Below, one piece after another: positions 54,153-64,000 of a stretch of 64,000 bases of DNA. The translations under genes and the position numbers were made by a program. Numbering within the stretch: position 1 is the stretch's first letter; each line of letters begins with the position of its first letter. The notes beneath the pieces are model-generated. The model saw only the letters and a program-made list of their open reading frames with translations. It was not told the origin of the DNA and did no database searches. Source of the DNA: Telmatactis stephensoni (Eukaryota; Cnidaria; Anthozoa; Actiniaria; Isophelliidae); the NCBI GenBank assembly GCA_029948255.1, contig JALIZF010001649.1, positions 186,001-250,000 of the forward strand. Reading direction: 5' to 3'.

Positions 54153-55754
54153 ATACATCAGTAAACTTTGTTTTCAAAGCATGGAAAATGTGAAAAAGCC
54201 GTTGAAGGACCTGCTTGTCTCGCGACTTATCATGTGTGATGATATATCAAGTTTTAAGTGATTTTCAAAACTAAGCAACATTCAAATGGCAGCATGTTTA
54301 TTAAACTAAATTTTTGTCGTTTTTTTACAACATTCTTGTGCCTGTAACAAAGGCTACACCCAGATTAATTTGGAAATGCATCTTAATTGGCTCCGTTTTC
54401 GCTGTCAACTGACACTGAAACGACAATTTCATATACAAATTAAAAGCCCTTAGCCTTGTTTGAAGGCCTAACAGTAGAAACCTGGAAAGATGACTTTATG
54501 TTTTCATATTTATTCGGATTACTGTAGACGTACAAAAATAATAGAGACGTTGAAAATGTATCGGCTTACAATCTGTGTATTGTATGAATATGGTCTTGTA
54601 TCGGAAGACTTAACAACTCATTTTGGGATCGGTTTTTACGTTAGCCACCCAAAAGCTTACTAGTGTAAAGAATGTTAATGTGTTTGTCCTGAAATGACAG
54701 TTCACTTCGTTCACACTTCCGACATTACCCGGACACAGACCATTCCTGTGAAGTGGTTTAGTCTTTGCTATTGTTTTCAATTATTTTAAGTTATTCCCTT
54801 TCAGTGGTCCAGACAGTTTAATATTTCATTTTCAGTTTGCTCAGCGAATGATGTATTTTATTAGCAGTTCATAAATACATTTTTCTTGACTTCCATCAGA
54901 GCGTCTGATGAATGACGTGTCTTGTTCAGCCTCATGTCTCATGGCAGCTATAAAAGGCCGGCGACCAAGAGGTTAAACTTACGGTAAACACTACAGATTA
55001 CATGATACTGACCAAGAAAACGTGTGTTTACCCATCTTTTGGCAGTAAATATCTTTTTTAGTCTTTTCTTGCTTTGCTTTCATTTTTTTCTTTTTCCGTA
55101 GAGTGTTAGATCATTTCTGACAACCGGTTCTTAACTAATTTGCTATTTTAGTCCCTATTTACCTTTCTTTGTGTTTTCAGTTTTTTTTTTTTTTTTTTTG
55201 TTAATGGTAAATACTTTTATTTTCTATATATACATTGTTGTAATTGATATCGGGGAAATCTCCTGGTACTGTCAACACATAGGAGTGATTCAAGATAAAT
55301 TACTGTTTAAATCTTTATCAAGATCTACAAAAGAATGATGCTATCTGTCTACAGGGGCTAGGTCGGAAGTATCCGCCGTGATAAATTCTCCTCAAGGCTA
55401 CGCCCCAACCATTACAGTAACGATACAGTACCGTAAGCCCACTCAGTGTACTCAAACTCTCGACGGAATGAAGAGGGCTCAAGCAGCAAAACTCAAAACT
55501 AATTATAAAACAATAAGGTAGGAATTATTGCTCTTTGTTTTGTAAGAAATCCTTTGTATTCAGTATGGTAGCATGTACTGAGGATTCAGCAAGAGTTTGT
55601 CAACATCACTCAGTGTACGAATGCTCTGTTTAAATATTATTTATACTGCCGGTGGTAGAAAATAATGAAGGCTTCGAGAACGAGTGCTTTCCAAAAGGCA
55701 AATGAGTGAACAACTGATCGACAGAAATTTTACGCGAACCATTTTTGTAACAAG
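54153..55754. other. No gene recognised
   Basis: AT-rich, upstream of the MAP-kinase phosphatase. Poly-T at about 55181-55199. No exon supported, though an untranslated distal exon cannot be excluded. Confidence 0.4.
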
Positions 55755-56208
55755 TTCACCATCTTCACTCTTATTACCTTGGATACACTAGGGCTTATAA
55801 TCGGGTTAAGTATATCAGTTCACTGGAAAGCAAGTATCCTATTTAATTTGAGAATTTGGGATCATCTTGATCACTGTAAAGTTTAATTTTTTGCTTGCTT
55901 TAATAACAAAAGTTCACCATCTTCACTCTTATTACCTTGGATACACTAGGGCTTATAATCGGGTTAAGTACACTGGAAAGCAACTGTCCTAATATTTAAT
56001 TTATTTGGGATCATCTTGATCACTGTAAAGTTTAATTTTTTGCTTGCTTTAATAACAAAAGTTCACTATCTTCACTCTTATTACCTTGGTTACACTAGGC
56101 CGACATATAATCAGATTATTAAAGTACTGGAAAGCAAGTATCCTAGTTAGTTTGCATTGGGATCATCTTGATCATTGTAAAGTCTAGTTTTGCTTGCTTT
56201 AATAGCAA
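55755..56208 (+). repeat. Three tandem ~150-bp repeats upstream of the DUSP gene
   Basis: Units start at about 55755, 55913 and 56062. Each has TTCACCATCTTCACTCTTAT, ACTGGAAAGCAA, GGGATCATCTTGATCA and TTTTGCTTGCTTTAATA in order. Confidence 0.9.
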
Positions 56209-56608
56209 GAGATGGTGGACTTTGCACTTCGTGTGTCGGCCTACCTACCTCACCACAGGCCGGTAATGTCACAAATTCATCCGGCAAACATAATTGTCAT
56301 TTTACGATATCATTTACTGACTTGTGGAAAAGGTTGAAAGGTGAGAAAAGCACTCCAATCCATATTAGTACTTCGAGGATGCACCTTATATAGCGGTACC
56401 AGACTGATATACCAAATAACCTAGTATTTCATAGATATGTGCTATTTACAGTATGTGAAAGTTTTTGAACTTCTTTAATATGAAGGTATGGCACGGTGCT
56501 GACTGTTTTTCCGGGCTTGCACTTTTAGACGTTACATATGCACTGTGCTTCAGCGTCATCGATATAGAACGCACAACAGTGCAGTGACTACTGTGCATTG
56601 TCGTGACC

Positions 56609-56616
56609 TGACGTCA
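56609..56616. promoter_or_regulatory. Consensus CRE (TGACGTCA)
   Basis: Full palindromic CREB/ATF site 634 bp before the DUSP start codon. Confidence 0.5.
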
Positions 56617-56950
56617 CGGCAGAACAGATACAGATGCGTCTCAGCAGAAAACGTAAAAATCTCTGGGCAATAATCAGCTAGGTGCAGTAATTTATGATAA
56701 TAAACAATACAAATAATGGTGAAAAGTCCCTAGAATCGTTCATGCTGAACCTTCAAATTATTTTGATTTTACGCTGTGCTAAAAATATCTGAACTCAACA
56801 AAAAAGACTTTCAATTAAAATCTACCATTCACTGAACTTCGAGCATTAGTCAAACTCGCTAAGAATTTCAAAAAGTTCGATAGAAAATTCTGATTTTCGT
56901 CATCAAATAGTTATCGATTTTGCTCTATTGATCGGTTTCAGTCCTGACCA

Positions 56951-56960
56951 CCTTATTTGG
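56951..56960. promoter_or_regulatory. CArG box / serum response element
   Basis: CCTTATTTGG matches CC(A/T)6GG exactly. A TGACGT half-site follows at 56965. Confidence 0.55.
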
Positions 56961-57020
56961 GTGATGACGTACGGTGCAGTGAAGTACGATACTGTCACGT
57001 GAACTGTCTCACGCCTTCTT

Positions 57021-57042
57021 TGACTCATTGATCATGACGTAA
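57021..57042. promoter_or_regulatory. AP-1 site plus CRE-like site
   Basis: TGACTCA at 57021-57027 and TGACGTAA at 57035-57042, 50-71 bp upstream of the TATA box. Confidence 0.55.
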
Positions 57043-57091
57043 TGTCAGTTGATCTAAAAATAACTTATTATTCATGAGATAGATCAGGCCA

Positions 57092-57098
57092 TATAAAG
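57092..57098 (+). promoter_or_regulatory. TATA box of the DUSP gene
   Basis: TATAAAG about 145 bp before the start codon, placing transcription start near 57120. Confidence 0.6.
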
Positions 57099-57242
57099 TA
57101 GATCAGTTGTAAACACAACACAGTCCTACTGTGAAGTGCGATGTCTAGCTAGCAGATAAAGAACAACATTGTGAAATTCTGTATTTTTATTTGTCACAGA
57201 AAAGACAAAGAGAATCGAAAAGCTACAAATTTGGTGATCAAT

Positions 57243-60200
57243 ATGGTGGCCATGGATTCTTGTGTTGATTTGGTGATCCCAATCTTGCCATTGACTGCTA
57301 TCAACATGGTTCGATCTAAACCAACACAGTGCATATTTGTAGACTGCCGTTCATTTCTGGCATATAATGTGGCCCACATTAGAAATTCCTTGAACATTCA
57401 CTGTCCACCCATAGTTAGAAGAAGACTACAGAGAGGCAGCGCCACACTATCTACCTTACTTACATGTCCTCAGTCAAGAACTATAGTAGACGCGGCAGAG
57501 ACTTTGATTTTCTATGATGATGGAACGTACAATGAATTAGACAATGATATGACTATTCATATAGTTGCTTCATTGCTCCAGCGAGAAGGGAAAAACTACA
57601 AGCATTTTGTACTCAAAGGTAAGGCTTATTTACTACAATTCGTAAACATTACATTAGCTTACTACTACGGTAGCCAGCGCGGGTAACCCATGCGTTCAAT
57701 TCTATTGTACTCTGCCGCCACGTGTTATCGTCATCGAGAGGAAAATAATTACAAGACAATTTAAACTTAAACTTTACAGACGTTTATTGATACAATTAAA
57801 GTTTGGTCCAGAGCGATACCATGTGTTCAGCTTGAAGAACTAACCGTGTTACACATTCGATAAGTTAATGTTATGTACATATCACGTTGGATATCTATGA
57901 ATGAATGGTACGGCTTTGTTCTCGCCATGGCGGGAGAACCGGTCCATTGTTGGACTCTTCTTATTCACCTCTGAATTTCGCGCCATTGGTGTTTGTATCA
58001 ATTGGTGTGTAACGGATCTGAGAAGGACAAACATGAACTTTGATTTGCCACACTCGCCCACGCAAAATCAAGAAAGTCATTCAACCGCGGTTCGTATAGT
58101 AAATCGGGAATAAATGATCATTAAATTCATATTCAGTGGCGAGGCGCGTGTCAAAGGCGTGGTAAAGAGCATCTAATTTTTGGCGGGATTATTAATCTTC
58201 AATAAAAGTTTTACTTTACACAACCGCTTTTATAGTTGAAAGTAATTTTATAGTTGAAAACAATTCAGAATACAGGGCCGTATTTCTTCGCGCTTATCAT
58301 GCATCAGTTAACGCTAGCAGTTTCTTGGACTTACAATCGTAAACAATATTAATGGCTTGTTGACTACTACTTTCTGGGCCCTTTCTTCACTAAAGATGTA
58401 ATTTCCTTTTCTTCCATCTTCTAGAACAGGATATTTGGCCATGTAACAATTCTTTTTTCCACAAAATTTCCCCACTTTGGTGTTTATAGCTAACTCTTGA
58501 AGTTTCCATAGAAATATTTCTTATGTTGTGGCATTCTTTTATTTCTTGTGTTCTTTGTATCAGTCTTGAGGCACACGAACGTAAACTAGTTCTATAACTG
58601 ACTATACTTTGTTGAAAGTGAAATTACAGTAAGAAAATAAAGAAAGTATACTCGTCAGTTTTCGATTGTGTGGAAAATATTAAAGTTTTTAACGAAATAT
58701 TGAAAAGTCACTGAAAATTTGCAAACTGAATTGTACAATCTTGATAGTAAACTACAATATCAAACAATATTAGAATACTAGAGTGTTTTTGTTTTCATCT
58801 ATTAGCCAGCATGACACTCCTATCCAGGGTAGTATGACACGTAATCAGTCTATACTGGCTGTACAGTGGGGCACTTGTTTATATAGCCGGAAGCTAGAAT
58901 GTTGATTGGAAATAAAAAAAACATAGAATTTGATTGCAAAAAGTAGCTAAGGTTTTATTAGATGACCTCCACAGCGGTTTCTGATGGTAGGCTATTTTGC
59001 AAGTTGACATTCTGCTCTTGTATCATTACCACTGTCTAAGTAGTTTTTTGGTACTTTGATTATTCGTTGGTCAGCTGACAGACAGTACAAGGCACACGTT
59101 TCAACTTCAAGGCGCCTATTGTTTGAAATATGCTAATTTGTGGTCGTGGGTTTTGGTGATGTCACACTGCGGCGCGCGTCCAAAATAGTATTTGACTGGA
59201 GTCAGTGAATGAGTTCTCATCTCAAAAGGAAGTCCAAACACTAATACATAAACTATCATCACACTATCACTCTCGTCAAGATTAAGCTTTAACTGGATCG
59301 CTAGTAAGTAGACGCAATGAGATTTTTACTTTGTAGCGCTAAAGTAAAAAAACACGCTTTGGCCTCGTGCTAGTGGACACAATGAAAACACCTTTTCAAT
59401 TGGGTACATGTTTCTGAACTAAAGGAGGTTTCAAAAAACGTACTGTAGAATTGTCAGTTTTGCTTTTCCTTGTAGTAGCTTTGTTAGATAGAATTAATTT
59501 TAAAAGTGGGAACTTTCAGTTTCTAAACTCTAATTTTCTATTATTTCCAGGCGGATTTGAACGATTTTCTTCGCTCTATCCATCGATGTGTGAATTCGTG
59601 AAACCCCAACATCACAGCTCAGCGCAAACTAGTCCGCTGGCTCTCAAGCTAAGAAGTGGAGATGCAAGAAAGACTTTTAGTCCTCGAGAAAAAGAATCAA
59701 GGAGTGAAAAACATTGCCATGTGGAAGACACCGATCCTGTTGACATTCTGCCGTATTTATACTTGGGCAGCGAAGTGCATGCTTCACGGAAGGACATACT
59801 ACAGCGCCTTGGAATCACCTCAATTATCAACGTATCTAGAAATATCCCAAACTCTTTTCAAAACGATTTTGAGTACAAGAATATTCCCGTAGATGATACA
59901 TATAATGCTGACATTGAATGCTGGTTTGAAGAAGCTGTTCACTTCATAGGTAAGTCAAAGGCACATCTCATTAAATATTCCATGTGACGACTCGAGCCAT
60001 GATCTATTTTTAGCTATGACTACATCAACCCCAAACAAAACAACATCATGTACGAGAAAATCGACTATGTCAAATTCAAACATGTACAAGTATTAATTAT
60101 TTGATCAACGTTTTCTAAGACAGTTATAATATGTTTTCAGATAATGTCAAGAATTCAGGAGGTCGTGTATTGGTGCATTGTCAAGCAGGAATTTCACGAT

Positions 60201-60481
60201 CAGCAACCATTTGTCTAGCATACCTCATTAGTCGGCTACGATTTCGTCTTGACGAAGCTTACGAGTTTGTCAAAAAGCGAAGATCTATCATCTCACCGAA
60301 TTTTAACTTTATGGGACAATTATTAAACTGGGAAACATTGAATCAAACATCTTGTCGACCTGAGGAGATCAAGACTCCCAGCTGTAGCAATTATGGTTTT
60401 TTCAACTTTTCGTCTTTACCTTGTGGAACAGAGTTAGTTCCAAGTAGCCACTCACCGGGCCTTGTTACTACTCCCATATAA
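57243..60481 (+). CDS. MAP-kinase phosphatase, DUSP1/2/4/5 type
   Basis: A dual-specificity phosphatase that inactivates MAP kinases by removing phosphate from the Thr and Tyr of their activation loop. Exons: 57243-57618, 59551-59949 and 60141-60481. All introns are GT-AG, giving 371 aa, the usual length of nuclear inducible MKPs. The N-terminal rhodanese-like half (about 28-125) has D34-C-R36 and the basic kinase-docking cluster R59-R60-R61. The catalytic domain (about 185-330) carries general acid D241 and the HCQAGISRS loop with C272 and R278, 31 residues apart as in DUSP1. KKRRSIISPNFNFMGQLLNW is typical of the group. The C-terminal tail has Thr-Pro sites, possible MAPK targets. The ATG at 57243 has A at -3 and G at +4. 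An in-frame ATG at 57252 is an alternative. Which of DUSP1/2/4/5 it is orthologous to cannot be settled here. Confidence 0.95.
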
Positions 60482-60505
60482 AGTTAACTATTACGCTACG
60501 TCCAA

Positions 60506-60656
60506 ACTAGAGTGGTTTTCCTTTGCCCGTGAAAGAAAAATGACTATATAGTTTGTACTAGTTGATAAGAACAAAAAGAAAACAATAGGTTTAGAGTTAG
60601 CTACTAAACTATTAGTTTGCACTATTTTTCACGGGCAAAGGAAAATCACTCTAATA
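60506..60656. mobile_element. Hairpin MITE in DUSP 3' UTR
   Basis: AGAGTGGTTTTCCTTTGCCC and complementary GGGCAAAGGAAAATCACTCT arms, each ~30 bases, 25 bp after the stop codon. If transcribed, the mRNA would carry this stem. Confidence 0.85.
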
Positions 60657-61001
60657 ATGCGGATACATTTGAAAACAGATCATTTCGGCTACAGTTTGGC
60701 CATATGTTCACACTATTTGTCTAAGGTTTGAAAGCGTAGGCCGTAAACAAATTGATCCGCATTGGTGTGGAAAGTAACTTGAAATAGGAATATTGAAATT
60801 TTATATAATCTTGTACATACTGAATTTAAGTAACTGCAATTTAGAAGCTGACATACTCAATTCCTTATTGATACAAAGTTTTCTATTTTCGAAATCATTG
60901 AATCTGTTGTCCATCATCATCCAGACATTTTGTATATAATGTTAATGTTCAATCGTTATTCAACAAATTCATAAATGATAGTATTACCAACATTTTACAA
61001 T

Positions 61002-61007
61002 AATAAA
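61002..61007 (+). terminator. Candidate DUSP poly(A) signal
   Basis: AATAAA about 520 bp after the stop, in AT-rich 3' sequence with several ATTTA motifs. Confidence 0.5.
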
Positions 61008-61254
61008 AGATTTATTCTAAAATATTATAACAAAGAAAATTTGTGAAAAATCATACTCTTGGGCACTTGTAAATATCAACAATTGTCAAAACAAAAAGAA
61101 AAGAAAAGATATTAAGAAAACGAAAGACATTAAAAATAAAAGATTTGTAATTTCTCAAAACAGCCGTGAGTTAATACTGCTCTTAAGTGATAAGCGCATT
61201 AGGAAAGACTAGACTTTTCCAAAGGGGGGTGTGCCGTCAACAGTACCAATTTAT

Positions 61255-61425
61255 CATTCAAGTAGAACCTCTCCTACACCCATTTCTATAATACGGACAC
61301 CTCTATAATACGGACACCTCTATCACGGGCAGGCCAGTCTCGACAACAGGAATCTCCATACACTTCCTTGTAAATGAAACTGGGCCCTTTAGTGTCCACT
61401 TTAAAGAGGTTCCACTATCAATGAT
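61255..61425. mobile_element. Pogo/Tc1-like MITE remnant
   Basis: AAGTAGAACCTCTCC ... ATAATACGGACACCTC repeated twice on the left and GTGTCCACTTTAAAGAGGTTCCACT on the right resemble pogo-type terminal repeats. Confidence 0.6.
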
Positions 61426-62336
61426 AAATCATGCCAAGGCTTGTGGGCTCAAGCTCTTCACAACCTCGCCCTGTATGAACTGCGCAAGCGCAAAGGCAAG
61501 TGGTCAAGCTCGACGGGCGTTGCTTAACTTTCCGGTCAGTCCACATACTCCATAAACACAAACAACACACTTAGACCCAATAACGTAATACTTATTACCA
61601 GTTTCTTCTTACTGTTGATAGTACATATGCATAAGCACAAGCGAAATACAGACTAAGTAATAAGTACTTTATGCTGATAAGTGGTTTCTAAGATAATGAT
61701 ATCACATGCATGATTGTAATACTGCGTATTTGCTTTTAAAAATGTATCGAAAGTGCAGATATAGCCAAGGGCATCAAGCGTTAACTTTGTATTCAACAAC
61801 AAACAGGTATAAATAATATATAAACACCCAAGGGAAAGTACCTTTGCTTGAGCTGGATAGCCTACACAACGTTGGCTAACAAGTGTTTACTAATGATGTT
61901 GTAAAATATAATTTTCATTTTCCTTTCAACTACATATTTTGATACCTAGTCTTCTAGAAGTCAGTCATCGAGCACTTACTGCTAAAAGGCAACTCCACTA
62001 GACTATGACCTGTGACAGGCCAAACTCACGGAAAGAAAGACCACGCGCTGGCGACAAAGAGGAAGTGAAATTACTGCATAAATGCAGTAATTAGGACTGA
62101 CTGGCAAGGAAGCATAATACAATGACAAAATCCTGTATATCACGACACCGCACCGATTCATGAGAGCAAAGAAATACAATTATACAAACGCGATAAAGCC
62201 TGTAAGTTGTCTCATTTGCAAATTTTATTCAGCTAAGTTGGCACTGTATTACTAAAAATGACTGATTGTAAAAGCTCGTTATTTCATATATACAAAATTG
62301 TATTTATACAGTTAAAAAAGAAAGAAAGAATCAAGA
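61426..62336. other. No gene recognised
   Basis: No exon supported. Contains an AAGCACAAGCGAAATACAGA segment at 61634 related to the repeats near 63350. Confidence 0.4.
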
Positions 62337-62340
62337 GGAA

Positions 62341-62435
<95 letters not shown>

Positions 62436-62436
62436 G
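62337..62436. repeat. (GAAA)n microsatellite
   Basis: About 25 tetranucleotide units. Lys/Glu and Phe/Ser/Leu frames across it are artefacts. Confidence 0.95.
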
Positions 62437-63041
62437 AAAATGAAACAAGGAAAGAAGGGGAAAGAAGACAAACTGGAGAGTAATGAATGAAAGGAGGAAC
62501 AACAGTCTTGATTCACTCCATATAGCAGGCTTTAGCCTTAGCCCCTGGAACCACAAAGAATCCTAGTGTCAAAGGAGGTAGATGAAGATGTCGTCCAGTA
62601 TCCATAGAAACGGGTTGAAGTGATGGTAGTGTGTCATTCTCTAGCATCATTAGCTTCACTCCGTTAAGACGAATAGACCTTTGACATAAAAAAACTATCT
62701 TAGCACTACCGCTTTCAATTGATTGTGCAGCTTTGAAATCAGTAAAGAAGTGGTGTTTCTCTCGAAGTTAATTGTGTTAAAGTGGGGCTTGTATTGCGAT
62801 AGAATGGGGCTACGAACCGGCGCTAAAGACGTTTTTACCACATGACAAAGCATTCGCTCTCATGCCGGCGACAAAAAATGGAAACTGGACCAATCGCCTT
62901 ACAACACTCAGGACCTTGAAAACAATTGGGCAGATGTAGCTCTTAACGGAGACCTTGTTCATAAAAACATAAACGTAAGGAGCATATATATACACAGACC
63001 TCGTGATATATTGTTCATTAGCAGTGCTTGGCTTTTCACAA
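62437..63041. other. No gene recognised
   Basis: Purine-rich start then mixed sequence. No domain or splice-supported frame. Confidence 0.4.
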
Positions 63042-63334
63042 GAGCGGTTTTCGTATGAATGGGAAACTGACAGTTACGATCAATCCACGGTACGGTTACG
63101 GCAGTAATTTCGAGTGTTTTTAGAGTCGTTTTCGTATGAGTGGGAAACTTACCCTGCCGTATCGTAACTGTACCAGTATCATAGTTTATATAAAAACATT
63201 CGAAATTCCTGATGTAATCGTATCGTATCGTAACCGCGTAAAGTTTTCCCACTCATACGAAAACCACTCTATAGACATTACGGTACTGACACAGTCACGG
63301 TACGGTAAGTTTCCCACTCATACGAAAACCGCTC
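63042..63334. mobile_element. Family A MITE, outer copy
   Basis: Ends GAGCGGTTTTCGTATGAATG and CATACGAAAACCGCTC. Its own centre, normally GTTTTTATAGACATT, is split by a second family member. Confidence 0.88.
63123..63269. mobile_element. Family A MITE inserted in its own family
   Basis: Ends GAGTCGTTTTCGTATGAGTG and CATACGAAAACCACTC, flanked by TA/TA exactly at the outer element's central TA. Confidence 0.88.
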
Positions 63335-63336
63335 TA

Positions 63337-63460
63337 GTGACATAAGCATAAGCACAAGCAACACACCCAGGTTCAGTAATATAATGCTCATATTAGCAGT
63401 GCTTGTATTTTCACTAGTGACATAAGCATAAGCACAAGCAACATACACAGACTCAGTAAT
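63337..63460. repeat. Direct repeats of ATAAGCATAAGCACAAGCAA
   Basis: Two copies of GACATAAGCATAAGCACAAG, each followed by an ACACA and TCAGTAATA segment. Related sequence at about 47455 and 61630. Confidence 0.7.
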
Positions 63461-63461
63461 A

Positions 63462-63724
63462 GAGGGTCTCAATGGGGTGGTGGCTATTAAGATTAACGGT
63501 TAATATTTTGGCTTTTTTACGATTACGGTTAAAGTGGGTTAATAACTAATTTCCATTGTTCTTGATGATTAAAAATTAATTTTTATTGTTGAGGACGCTG
63601 GAAAAAGCTATTACGACTAACTTTTCATTACGGCTAACGGTTAGTTTTTTCCTATTATTACGGCGTACGGTTAAATTTTTGGCCCTTAATTTTACAGCTA
63701 ACGGTTAACCCCATTGAGACCCTC
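63462..63724. mobile_element. MITE, GAGGGTCTCAATGGGGT ends
   Basis: The right end ACCCCATTGAGACCCTC is its complement. GTAAT occurs on both sides. The interior is built of ATTACGGTTAACGGTTAA-like repeats. Confidence 0.88.
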
Positions 63725-64000
63725 GTAATGCAGTGCTTATCTTTTTACATGAGAAATGCGATACTGCGTCTGCGTAAGAAACATGCGCGCGCTTTAACAT
63801 ACATGCTCCAGTTGATCGCATGACATGTAAATACCGACTTCTCGAAGTGTATTCTTATCTTTACACAAATGAAGATAAATCAAAGGCTCCCTGTGGAGAA
63901 CTCGTGTATCTAAAGCCGTTTTTACCACAGGCAGCCCAGGCTCAACTGCTGTACGCTATGTTATGGCGACTTTGCGATTGAAAATGAAAGGCTGTGGGTT

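Noticed and set aside
57901..58113. 70-codon frame with an ATG in the DUSP intron 1
   Set aside because: No domain, no splice sites in phase with the neighbouring exons.
62258..62556. Lys/Glu-rich and Phe/Ser/Leu-rich frames
   Set aside because: (GAAA)n microsatellite translations.

Overview
This is an intron-bearing, AT-rich, repeat-dense animal nuclear genome window. I infer an anthozoan cnidarian, most likely a stony coral, from the many short palindromic mobile elements, the long homopolymer-G tracts and the gene repertoire. The sequence alone does not fix the species. No bacterial operons, rRNA genes, CRISPR arrays or canonical tRNA genes were seen.

Five protein-coding genes can be reconstructed with splice phases that close exactly. 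(1) A two-exon rhodopsin-family neuropeptide-type GPCR lies on + (13402-16974, 421 aa). Its N-terminal exon begins 20 bp beyond a ~1.8 kb inverted repeat. (2, 3) Two tandem arsenite methyltransferase (AS3MT) genes lie on -: copy 1 at 28194-21111 (386 aa) and copy 2 at 45364-35536 (394 aa). Each has nine coding exons in the same phases. (4) COX17, the mitochondrial copper chaperone, lies on + (45896-46090, 64 aa), divergent from AS3MT copy 2 across 531 bp. (5) A MAP-kinase phosphatase of the DUSP1/2/4/5 type lies on + (57243-60481, three exons, 371 aa). Its upstream region carries CRE, CArG, AP-1 and TATA sites, as in immediate-early genes.

Layout: 1-13.4 kb holds no recognisable gene but many hairpin elements and the ~820-bp-arm inverted repeat. 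13.4-17 kb is the GPCR. 17-21 kb is a cluster of palindromic elements, including a 221-bp-arm palindrome with no mismatch by eye. 21.1-45.4 kb is the AS3MT pair, with introns and intergenic DNA full of SINEs, MITEs, minisatellites and a 156-unit pentanucleotide array. 45.4-46.4 kb holds the shared promoter and COX17. 46.4-56.5 kb is repeats plus a Penelope-like GIY-YIG remnant. 56.5-61 kb is the MAP-kinase phosphatase, and 61-64 kb is repeats.

The strongest biological lead is the AS3MT pair. Copy 2 has Gly where copy 1 has the fourth conserved arsenic-handling cysteine, yet carries an expanded Cys-rich C-terminal tail. It also has a GC-AG intron, shows patchy exon identity with copy 1 that suggests gene conversion, and sits head-to-head with a copper chaperone. 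The structural lead is a set of nested self-inserted MITEs, including one with a minisatellite interior lodged between the A and B boxes of a SINE.
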